Assembly: GCA_026018925.1 (NCBI GenBank)
Contig: JAKSZU010000016.1
Location: 5,004,940 to 5,068,939, forward strand
Origin: Tupaia tana
Lineage: Eukaryota > Chordata > Mammalia > Scandentia > Tupaiidae
DNA: 64,000 nt
Reading direction: 5' to 3'
The notes beneath the pieces were generated by a model that saw only the letters and a list, made by a program, of their open reading frames with translations, was not told the origin of the DNA and made no database searches. The position numbers and the translations under genes are program-made. This document shows, one piece after another, positions 55,331-64,000 of the stretch (position 1 is the stretch's first letter; each line of letters starts with the position of its first letter).

Positions 55331-55952
55331 GCCCACGTATTAGCCACAAATTACGACAACTCCTAGACAAAGAGCAGTCGCTTTGTGTATGGTGAGATAT
55401 GAGAACCCGGGTGGTCTCAGAGCATGTGTCTGTAGTGACAGGGAAGTTGGGGGATGTTTTTTACCTCACACACCAGCAGAAAAATTTTAAAATATCTGAG
55501 CAGTACTGGTAATTCTTTGGTAGGAGAATGAAGAGCAAAGGCCAACAAGTGCTGAAATGGAAGGTTAAAAATTGTCATATTTATCACATTGATCCGTGGG
55601 AATAAACTTGTGTAATAATCATCTAAAGCCAAACTGAGAATTTTATCACATGAAAAAACTTCATCACAAAGGAAATTATTTTGAGAATAGTGCCAGAACA
55701 GGTGCTTAGGGAAAAAAGTTTGGAAGACTTGACTAAATCTTAAAAACAGTATTTATATTTGGAGCTTTGTAGATGATAAATTCAGTACTTTAAAAATTTA
55801 GTCCCCAAGTTACCTATATATTTGAAAAAGTTATACAGAAGTAATTCCTACCTTTTGTTGGAAGAGTTGTAGACATTTTTCAGTTATACCCAAAAACTAT
55901 CATTATTTCAAAGTGTTTATGTTCATGTCTTTCATATATTTTTAAATGTAAT
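55331..55952. other. Unique AT-rich stretch
   Basis: No repeat or exon recognised. Confidence 0.4.
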
Positions 55953-56208
55953 AATGCTGGCACAGTGGTTAAGGTGCTGGACTCCCACATGGTCTATCAC
56001 AGTTTGTGTCCCGGACCCAGTGGTTTGAAACTTATGCCAGTGCATGTGCATGTGTGTCCAAAATCCTGAGAGGAAAATAGAGAAGAGAATGCAGTTTGGC
56101 CATCCCCCCAGGGGGTGATTTCTCACTTTCTGTCTCTCTGTCTCTCTGTCTCTCTGTTTCTCTCCTGCAAGTCGCATACCCTATAGCGAAAATCTCTCAA
56201 AAAAAAAG
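55953..56208 (+). mobile_element. tRNA-derived SINE, subfamily B, head trimmed
   Basis: Begins at ATGCTGGCACAGTGGTTAAG, CTCCCACATGGTC, box B-like GTTTGTGTCCCGG, CCCCCCAGGGGGTGATTTC, four TGTCTCTC units, tail motif CCTATAGCGAAAATCTCTC. Confidence 0.88.
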
Positions 56209-56221
56209 TGAGTGTCCATAC

Positions 56222-56470
56222 ACCACTTTTATTTTTTTAAAGCTAATATATTTTTCTATGAGTGAGAAAAAGGAGAGAGAGGGAGACTGAGATCTTCAAC
56301 AGAGTCTTGATACTTCATCTACCCCCAGCCTTCAGGCAACCCCTGTTGGTGGGCACACATGGCCTGACCTACTCAGGGAGGTCTCTGGACTTCTGTGTGT
56401 TACCTGTGTGGCGATCACCTCACAATGCATCACATTTTACTGCTGCATTTCTGCCTGGCCCCAAAAGATT
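56222..56470 (-). mobile_element. Second SINE group (G2), old copy
   Basis: T/A-rich start, GAGAAAAAGGAGAGAGAGGG, CTACCCCCAGCCTTCAGGCA, and GCATTTCTGCCTGGCCCC at the end. No TSD. Confidence 0.45.
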
Positions 56471-56512
56471 TTATCTATTTGAAAATAATTGAGAGTTAAG
56501 AATTACACAAAC

Positions 56513-56585
56513 TATTAGATGGTTGGAAAAGTCATGACATATTTTTCTATGCAAAATGCATCATGACTTTTCTGATGACCCAATA
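56513..56585. mobile_element. Mariner-like palindromic MITE, copy 4
   Basis: A 69-bp element (56515-56583) with TA on both sides. Left arm TTAGATGGTTGGAAAAGTCA, right arm CATGACTTTTCTGATGACCC. The centre TTTTTCTATGCAAAATGC folds back on itself. Best preserved together with copy 1. Confidence 0.8.
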
Positions 56586-56700
56586 GAAAGTCCAATTTTA
56601 ACCTAGAGAATAAAGATAGTTATTCCTCTTTTCCACTTGAAAATTATTCCAAAGCAACAATGAGAATGAGAAACATAAATATTCTTTATTTGTTATGAAA
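56586..56700. other. Unique AT-rich spacer
   Basis: No feature recognised. Confidence 0.35.
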
Positions 56701-57016
56701 ATGGGTATCTCTCTTTATTACAATATAGGATGGCAGAATGATCTCAGAATGTCAAAGACCAAGTTTATAGACCCCAGACCAAAGACCATTGGATTCTTCC
56801 TGGAGAAACTGACATGTGAATTTCCAACCCCAAAATGGCTTTCTTCCTACCCTGTAATCATGTCCACCAGTTCATAGCCCTATCCAGTGCATGGTGACTG
56901 ATAAGCTTTGTAATGCTCTATTCTTAAATATGAAGGGACTAGAAGGCATGTTCAACATTTGAATAAAGCCTTATTTATGGAAGATAGAGTCCAAAACAAC
57001 AAAATAATAGATTTTA

Positions 57017-57017
57017 A

Positions 57018-57048
<31 letters not shown>
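57017..57048. repeat. (AAT)n microsatellite
   Basis: About ten ATA/AAT units at the left border of the 7SL-like insertion. Confidence 0.93.
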
Positions 57049-57345
57049 GCCCAGCTGCAGTGGCACAAGTGGGAGGTTGCTGCTATGTGGTGGCAGAGGT
57101 CTTGGGGGATACTTGAGTTTGGTTATCTAAACCACCTAAACAGGTCAGGCATGGTGGTGTATACCTATGGTCCTAGTTTACTGAGAGGCTAGAGCTGCAG
57201 GATCACAACATGGTGTGAGACCCTGTCAAAAATATTTCTCTCTCTCTCTCTCTGCATGCTCTCTCTCTCTTATAAAACAAAACAAAACAAAAACAAAAGA
57301 CAACAAAAACAACAAACAATCCCCCCAACAAACAAACACACACAC
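57049..57345 (+). mobile_element. 7SL-derived (Alu/B1-like) element, perhaps dimeric
   Basis: 57141-57233 reads GGTCAGGCATGGTGGTGTAT, CCTATGGTCCTAGTTTACTG, AGAGGCTAGAGCTGCAGGAT and GTGAGACCCTGTCAAAAA. That follows 7SL RNA's 5' end (GCCGGGCGCGGTGGCGCG, CTGTAGTCCCAGCTACTCGG, GAGGCTGAGGCTGGAGGATC) and its 3' end (GCGAGACCCCGTCTC). The preceding 57049-57135 has AAGTGGGAGGTTGCTG and GGGGGATACTTGAGTTT and may be a second, older monomer. CT and AAAC repeats follow. Confidence 0.65.
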
Positions 57346-58950
57346 CTTGGAAGAAACATGAAATGCTGAAATAAAAGAGAAAAGTATTAAAGAACTATAA
57401 ATAATATTCACTGTTTAATAAGAGAAGATATTGCAGCTACCAAACATGAGCAGGAGGATGTTGGAAAGGATTATTGAGAAGACATGAAGAACTCTTGGAA
57501 AGTAATAAACATGATAGTAGTTTAAAAAACATAGTAGAGGACTTGGTAGATAAGGTTAAGAAGTTTCCCAAAAAGCAAACATGAAACAATGAACAAAGTG
57601 TCATGTAGTGGGAAAGGAAAAGAAAATCAAAAGTTTATTCTGGGAGGTCCCAGACAGAATTAATACACTTTGCAGAGAAAGAGAAAACAGGAATAATAAT
57701 GGAAAGATTATTAGAGAAATTACACAAGAAAATTTTTCAGAACTGAAGAGCTTCAAATTCTAGTGCTCAGCAAAGTCAGTTTTAAAAAAGGGAATAGCAC
57801 AACATTGTGAAGTTTCAGAATACCATAAGAAAAGATCTTGTAAAAAATTACAAAGAGTAGGAATTGGCATATTATCAAATTTTCCACAGCAGCTCTTAAA
57901 TCTAGAACAGTGACTTTGAACTTTTTTTCATTCATAATTTCATACCTAGCCAAACTGTCCACGAGTGTAAATCCTAAAATAAATATATTTTAAGCATGCA
58001 AACACTCAAAATTTTTACTTGTAATATAGCCTCTTTTAGTAAGCAATGGAATGTGGGCTCTAGTAAACCCTAGGATGATGATGGAGATGCTAGGGTTTAT
58101 GATATGCTGAGACCTAGGAAGCAATAGTCCAGATGGAGTAGGGGAAAGAGTGTGTCCCATATGTGGGTAGGGCCCCAAGAAAAAAACTGGATTGCTAAAA
58201 TACAGTGTGTTTGGTCCGTTAAAAGGTTAACAGAATATGGAAAAAATTGATTCAAGAAAATTAAACAAAAGAAAAAAATTTAAAGTCATAGAAGAAAATA
58301 AATGTAATTGTAGTGCCCCACATGAATCAGCAGTGAACAGTATTTATGTAAGTAATGTAAACCCTAGAAAATAATTTTCAGATAAGTTATGCTATGACTA
58401 TATAGGGAGGATGTGGAAGATGGGAATTGGGAGTGGGAATTGTGATTATGAATGCTTCATCTATCTTAATTGGAAGTCAACAGATATGTTTAAAGTTAAT
58501 TAATCAGGAGATGCATATAAACAAAATATTCAGAAATATGTAGTTAAATAGCAGAGGAATTTGGTTAGGTGTAGATTATTATTAAATTCCTAGCATTATT
58601 TTTGTGTCATGGATTCATAGTAATAATTTACATTTAATAATAGCAAGTACAGTATTAAAAATCAACTAAATGGAAGAAATATTGGCAAGAATGTATCACA
58701 AATCAGGACGTAGGATTGGTCTATTCTGAGTATCTCAGGTTGAGTTAGCAATAAATGTCATAGAAATCAGCTAAAAGTCTTGAAGGTCTTTCATGGGATG
58801 GGGTGGTCAGAGAAACGAGAGTTGATGAAGCACGTGATTCTTTCATTGTAGGTCTTTTAGGGTAGCATTTTAGAGTAAGTTGTGAACATGTAAGTATTTG
58901 AAAAAAATGTAGTTTGCAAAAGAATGGTGCAAGACACTTTTTTAGTTTTC

Positions 58951-59358
58951 AAAATCTTTTGGTAGTTCTAAACCAATGTGGTCATATTGTGTTTTCTTTA
59001 TATAAGTTATCTAACCGTGAAGTAGGAAGCTGTTGATTGACATTTGTACCCCTTTATTATCTCTCTCTGAATGGTTTTTAAGTTGGGACATGGCCAAAGT
59101 GTGAATTGGAAAATATCCCAGAAAATGATTAATAATTAGGAACTTAATTAAGCGCATAAAATAAATAGAAGTAAAAACAAATAAAGACAAAATATTCTAA
59201 TCATCTTTCAAATTTTTTTAAAAATGCATACAAACTCTTTATTCAAGCACATCCAGATTATTTTGGTTTTTGTTTGTTTGTTTTAAAGAACTAGTTAATA
59301 ACTATGTTTCACTACTTTTATTTCCATTCTCAAAGCCATTTCCAAGTTAGCCTCTCAT
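58951..59358. other. AT-rich sequence, no gene seen
   Basis: Could be further LINE-1 decay or unique sequence. Nothing definite. Confidence 0.35.
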
Positions 59359-59656
59359 AAAATGTACAGGTACTCGGAACCAACAGTTAGCATAATGGCT
59401 ATGTCGCTGGACTCCCACATAGTCGACTGCGGTTCGCGTCCAGGACTTGGTGGCTTAAAACTCACGCTGGGCGCGTGTGCATGCGTGCCCAAGATTCCGG
59501 GAGGAGAATGGAGGAGAAGGGATTGCGGCGTGACCATCCCCCCTGGGGGGTGATTTCTCGCTTTCTGTCTCTCTGTCTCTCTCTGTCTGTGGCGAGCGCA
59601 CGCGCCCTATAGCGAAAACCTCTCCAAAAAAAAAGAAAAAAAAATGTACAGGTACT
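59359..59656 (+). mobile_element. tRNA-derived SINE, subfamily A1, with perfect TSD
   Basis: The 16-bp TSD AAAATGTACAGGTACT (59359-59374, 59641-59656) is perfect. Head CGGAACCAACAGTTAGCATA, box B GGTTCGCGTCC (59431-59441), palindrome CCCCCCTGGGGGG, tail motif GCGAGCGCACGCGCCCTATA. Confidence 0.97.
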
Positions 59657-60685
59657 GTTTCTCCTGGTACTTTATTTTCCATTTTGAGTCATTTCTAGAA
59701 AGCAATATAGAATTTAGCCATGATTTACAATTATTACATGATTTAAAATTAAGCACTACTTTACACTGGAATTTTATCTTTCTTTTTTTTTAAAAAAAAA
59801 AACATAGCTTAGTTTCATATAGTATTTTGCAATTATGCTGTCATTAAAGACAGCAAATGCAAAAACAAAATGTTATCCTTGAATTCTATGTAATCATTTC
59901 ATGATTAAAGAATTAAAATAATGGTTCTATAATTAGTTTCTATGCTTGTATGATAAAACCTCTCGAATATGAAAGAGTACATGATAATCATTTTATTTTG
60001 TCATCAAAACGCATCAGGTTTTGTCATTTAATTTCCATTGCTTTTGTAGTTCACATTTTCATAATGTATTCCTGCTTTTACTCTCTTTTTAGTTCATAAA
60101 GATTTTCATCTATAATATTGAATTCCATTTACTCTTTATTCAGACACCTAAATGCATCTTTTAGTTTGAAGCACAGACTTTAACTGTGGGGTCACAACTG
60201 TCTAACCTTTGTGTCCCCAGTGGTTTTATTGAATAATAATATCATCCATAAACTTTCTTCAACTCTCGAACCCATCAGAATACCTTCTCTGTCCTCACCA
60301 TTTATTAGAGAGCTCAGGAAATCACAGAATCTATGAAAAGAAAGCATACTTCAGGTGTTAACCCCAAATTATAACTGCTCCTTGCATTGTGCAAAGAAAA
60401 TTGACGTCTCTGGTTTCTGATGGCAATCACATTCTATTTTTTAGAATGTACTTAAATTCACAGGTCTACCCGGGACACATTTCTCTTCCATCATGTACCT
60501 GCTTAAAGCTGCATTTGTGGCCTGGGAGGGAGGCAGGAAGACTGGCTCTGCCCGCTGCCCTCTGCCTGTTTCCCTTACAGGGACTGGAGCAAGTCCTGTG
60601 TGGCTTTTCCCACTACCTCGGGAACGTTAGGCTTTAACACACACTGTCGCAACATCCAGAAGTCATTTGTTTCAAAAGTTCTATT
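59657..60685. other. AT-rich unique block, no gene seen
   Basis: No repeat or exon recognised. 59780-60160 is very AT-rich. Confidence 0.4.
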
Positions 60686-60982
60686 AATATAGGGCTCGGG
60701 ATCCAGCAGTTAGCATAATGGTTATGTCGCTGGACTCCCACGTAGTCGACCGCGGTTCGCGTCCCGGACCTGGTGGCTTAAAACTCACGCCGGGCACGTG
60801 TGCGTGCGTGCCCAAGACCCCAAGAGGAGAATGGAGGAGAAGGGATTGCGGCATGACCATTCCCCCTGGGGGGTGATTTCTCGCTTTCTGTCTCTATGTC
60901 TCTCTCTGTCTGGCTAGTGCACGCGCCCTATAGTGAAAATCTCTCCCCAAAAAAAAAAAAAAAAAAAAAAAAAGATAGGGCT
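60686..60982 (+). mobile_element. tRNA-derived SINE, subfamily A1, with TSD
   Basis: AATATAGGGCT (60686-60696) and AAGATAGGGCT (60972-60982) form the TSD. Box B is GGTTCGCGTCC (60753-60763). The A-tail is about 25 long and nearly pure, a sign of youth. Confidence 0.95.
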
Positions 60983-60994
60983 TATTTCTTATTT

Positions 60995-61268
60995 TAAAAA
61001 AAAATTTGCTAGAGCCTGTATATGCCCCTCTCACCAGAGGGAGATGCGGGGGGTGAATGGCTGAGAGAAAACTCCCCTTGTGAGGGGTGGTCAACAGCAG
61101 TCCCTTCTCCATTCTACTTCCGGGATTTGGGGTGCATGTGCACATATGCGCGTGCACACACACACAAACACACACACACGTCTCTTAGGCCTCTGGGTCC
61201 AGAATTTGAACTGTTCAGTCACCTGGTATCTCCAGCCTCCTCCTTTACCACTACACCGTCGGGCCAAA
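60995..61268 (-). mobile_element. tRNA-derived SINE, subfamily C, old, with CA tract
   Basis: T/A start, TTTGCTAGAGCCTGTATATG, AACTCCCCTTGTGAGGGG, CTTCTCCATTCTACTTCC, GGGGTGCATGTGCACATATG with a CA tract, GGTCCAGAATTTGAACTG, and CCTTTACCACTACACCGTC. Confidence 0.8.
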
Positions 61269-61299
61269 GAATGTATTTTCTCTCTTTTCTTAATCTTTC

Positions 61300-61562
61300 C
61301 TTTTTTTTTGGGGGGGGGGGGTCGTGCAGAGATTCCTGCGCTCACCGCAGAGAGCTGGGGGAGAGGGGAAGGAGAAAGCACCCCGTCGTGCATAATTAGG
61401 CTGCTGCCCTTTCTTCTCTATTGGTCCATCCTGCTGGGATTTGGGGCACACATGCACATGTACCTGGCATGTCATTCAAGTCACGGAGGCCGGGATTCTG
61501 CCTGTGTGTTCACCCATGTGGGATCTGGCTCTCTAAAGCACCAGGCCATGGGACTGCCCCAT
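61300..61562 (-). mobile_element. tRNA-derived SINE, subfamily C, old
   Basis: A T9 run followed by a G12 run (61310-61321), CTGCGCTCACCGCAGAGAG, AAAGCACCCCGTCGTGC, CCATCCTGCTGGGATTTGGG, GTGGGATCTGGCTCTC and CACCAGGCCATGGGAC. Same old type as 27.6 kb. Confidence 0.78.
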
Positions 61563-64000
61563 AAAACACAAAAAGTTTAATAATTAGTTTTACATTGGTC
61601 CTTAGTAAAGAATACTAATGTCATGTTGCATTTTAAGCGCTAGATTTTGCCATTCTTTGGAGTGGATACCTGCTTGGGTTATTTTGGCAACCCGAGGCAG
61701 GAAACACTACCTCAGGCTCACATTAGAATGCCTTTTTGTGTTATTTATTGTCGGGCCCTGAAATTATGTATGTCTGTGCACGTGTGTGTTCTCAGTAGCT
61801 GGAGGAATTCCTCTCAAAGAGTAAAGCTAAATTTTTCTCTCTCCTGCCTGAGACCAGTGACAAGCTAATGAAGAAGAGTGATGATAGTAATAAAATGAGG
61901 TGAGGGGTACCTTCCTGGGATTTTGCTGCTTATAAAATGATAGGCCTGTTACCAAACAGCCGCCGAGGACTCCGAGCAGGATCTAGGCCTGAGGTCTCTG
62001 ACAGAGGTGAGCCCCTCACAATCCATGAAGCACCTGGAGACCTGGGACGCTCGCGTGGGAGGAAAATACGGGATTAACAACTTCGGCCACCATCTTCTTA
62101 GCCCAGAGAACGTAGCTGTATGTTTTTAATTTGTTATGATTTATGAAACCAAAATTGGTGTGAAATGGACAACAAATCATGGGTGTCAGAATCTGGAAAT
62201 GAATTTTATCAGCTGAGCAAAGTGAGTGCCTTTGGGATTTGCATAAGCTTCTCATAACTCTTTTCATATTACAGATGATGACTAAAACTGTGAAAATAAA
62301 CTGAAAATGACACGATATTTCCTAAGTAGCTGATTTCACATGTATTCATAAACACATATAAATATAGCCACTTTGCCTCAGTTTAGACTTTCTCTGTAAT
62401 TCAAGGTGATTTGCACATAACCACAGGAATATTTGTTTAAAAGCCTTAAAGTTGATATTAAGACCATTTATTCCATATTATAAATGTCTAGGATTGCCTA
62501 TGGAAAAATGCAGACATTGTAACAAGGTCTTCACCAACAATCATCTTTTCAGGGTTCGAATTTGCAAGGGGCAATTTGACGTCCCTAGCAGTCATAAAAG
62601 TGCAATGGAAGAAAGAGCTGTTCCAAAATATTGGATGTTATAAATACCCGTCCGCATTGCAAAAAAGCTGCCCTCGTTAGAAACCAACTTTGCATGCATA
62701 ATTAATTTGAGCACTCCATTTCTACTTCACCACCAGAAGAGAGATGGGATTCAGGTGTTTGGTGAACATATGGGGGATTTCCTGTGAATTTATGACCTGT
62801 GGTTTGAGTGTCAAACCCCAAGATACTTGCTGATAAAACTTAATGAAGCTTGTGCAGAGGAGCTATTTTTATTTGTCATTTGGTAATTGATACATTTCTT
62901 GGCTTAGCCCTCCCACCCTTTTCCCCAGTCCTCATCAATCCTCCGGCCTGAGAGATGGAACGACACTGGAAAGCCCCGTCTCCTTAGCCGCCCGACCGAC
63001 AGCTCCCCTAAGCGGGACGTGCGGAGTTTGTGTCGCTGCGGCATTTCAGCCCGTTCCTACCCTCCCCTTGGAATTTAGCAATGGATGCTGCTTCACCTGT
63101 GCAGGTGACAGGAGGCAGACCCTCCTGCTTTGAGCAGGCACCAGGGGAGCAAGTGCCCCTTTCTTCTAAGAGATGCAAGGGCTTTTGCAGGAAGGGGGAC
63201 ACCACCCTGCTCTTCCTTAAGGCAAAGACGGAGGCACAGTGGTGCTCCTCTTTAAAATGTCAGTGACAAAGGCGGCACCGTTTAAAGGTTTTCTTCCCGC
63301 AAATGAGCATATCTTCAACGGATACGAACCTGCCACACATACCCTAGCCATATCGCTTTGCTTTACTGTTTATTCCTAGAATGTTGTAAATAAATAAGAT
63401 GCCCCGATTTGAGTGCCAGGAGGGAAAGCAAATGACAAGTGGGCATTTTCACATACCGGGTGTAATGAGTTTAATGACAAACCTGTGTTTGCTCACTAAT
63501 TTATAGCAATTAAGAACTCTGTTCTGACATCTGTAGATTAGAACTATTTATCTGGCGATTACAAGATCAGGAATATTTTATGGAATTGCTCATCAGTGTA
63601 GAAAAATATCCCGGTGAGAAGGTTGTTTACCTGTACTGGGAAACGGTGTCATGCCCCGGTCGTTCTTAGAGGCTCCCTTTTTAGTTCTGTGACACCCCCC
63701 CCCCCAACATTTCAGTCTTCCCTGTTCAAGAACTTGTTTGTACCCACTTTATCATGCTGACAATCTGTCTGTGTCGGGATTACAACTCTGTACATCATGC
63801 ATGACATCACAGTGAGACATTGCTTAATGATCTGAGACGCCGTGGTCACTGCCAGCTGCCTGTTACGAAGGCGGCGTGACAGGTCTGCCCTACATCTGTT
63901 TCTCCCAGTGTCACTCTTGGCCTGCTCCAGTCCTGGTGTCTGCTTTAAGTGGCATCCACGCAACAGCTGACTTCTAGACTTGTCACTAGTACAAATACAC
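61563..64000. other. SINE-free terminal block, possible regulatory DNA
   Basis: Unique sequence to the end of the window. 62080-62650 and 63440-63640 are AT-rich and enhancer-like. A 63-codon frame at 62452-62643 contains CRHCNKVF, which looks like the start of a C2H2 finger but lacks the histidine pair. A C-run lies near 63695-63705. No exon can be supported. Confidence 0.4.

Larger units (their letters stand above)
56701..58950 (+). mobile_element. Old LINE-1 / HAL1 ORF1-region remnant
   Basis: Around 57540-57990 the sequence follows LINE-1 ORF1: GAGGACTTGGTAGATAAGGT, TTTCCCAAAAAGC, GAAAATTTTTCAGAACTGAA, ATTGTGAAGTTTCAGAATAC and CATACCTAGCCAAACTGTCC. Parts of 58000-58950 and 56720-57000 may belong to the same element. 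No intact frame is left. A 7SL-like insertion and a tri-nucleotide repeat lie inside it at 57017-57345. The limits are approximate. Confidence 0.65.

Noticed and set aside
62452-62643. C2H2 zinc-finger-like start CRHCNKVF
   Set aside because: The histidine pair is missing at the right distance, no neighbouring finger exists, and the frame lies in AT-rich unique sequence.
1-64000. Endogenous retrovirus or LTR element
   Set aside because: I saw no paired terminal repeats, primer-binding site or gag/pol-like stretch.
1-64000. CRISPR array or bacterial defence system
   Set aside because: The repeats are dispersed SINEs with TSDs on both strands, not evenly spaced direct repeats, and the genome is mammalian.

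Overview
This window looks like a gene-poor stretch of a placental-mammal chromosome. I found no protein-coding gene, no structural RNA gene, no CRISPR array and no bacterial-style operon. The mammalian call rests on decayed copies of MIR, L2, MER5A, a hAT-Charlie element, a Tigger element and an old LINE-1/HAL1, all known from mammalian genomes. The longest open frame (14429..14977, 182 codons) lies in GC-rich unique sequence and matches nothing I know. Most of the other open frames fall inside repeats.

The dominant feature is one tRNA-derived SINE family of about 240 bp, with roughly 50 copies on both strands. Its plan is a tRNA-like head with box A and box B, a central part with a C-run/G-run palindrome, a CT-rich part, a CpG-rich tail motif and an A-tail. 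Many copies have perfect target-site duplications (TSDs) of 11 to 17 bp, which points to recent LINE-1-type mobilisation. It is not Alu, rodent B1/B2, Can-SINE, horse ERE, rabbit C-SINE, bat VES, AfroSINE, hedgehog ERI, shrew SOR or Xenarthran DAS as I remember them, so I leave the species open. I label the copies by age. A1 is the youngest (head GGGAACCAGCAGTTAGC, box B GGTTCGCGTCC). A2 is young (head GGGACCAGCAGTTAGC, box B GGTTCGAGTCC). B is older (head GGCCAGCAGGTGGCGTGGTGG). C is the oldest and most diverged. A second, old and loosely defined SINE group (G2) has about seven copies.

Layout: 1-6.4 kb is SINE-rich. 6.4-9.5 kb is SINE-poor, with a helically phased octamer cluster near 8.6 kb. 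9.5-13 kb holds an L2, a hAT element broken by a SINE, and a SINE inside a SINE. 13-15.3 kb is SINE-free and rich in homeodomain-type motifs at its start. 15.3-22 kb is mixed. 22-26.7 kb is mostly unique. 27.1-29.3 kb is a dense SINE cluster. 29.3-34.5 kb is mostly unique, with a MER5A and a palindromic AT-rich element. 34.5-45.8 kb is mixed, with two more nested SINEs. 45.8-49.2 kb holds MIR pieces and a Tigger element. 49.2-56.6 kb is mixed, with a decayed minisatellite. 56.7-59 kb is an AT-rich block dominated by an old LINE-1/HAL1 that carries a 7SL-derived insertion. 59.3-61.6 kb is SINEs again, and the rest is unique.

The points most worth following are: a SINE subfamily that amplified with a changed, normally invariant box B base; CTCF-like motifs in the heads of older SINE copies; four copies of a near-perfectly palindromic, mariner-like miniature transposon with TA ends; a rare, perhaps dimeric, 7SL-derived element; and several unique blocks that look like developmental enhancers. 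All family calls come from memory of consensus sequences, not from a search.
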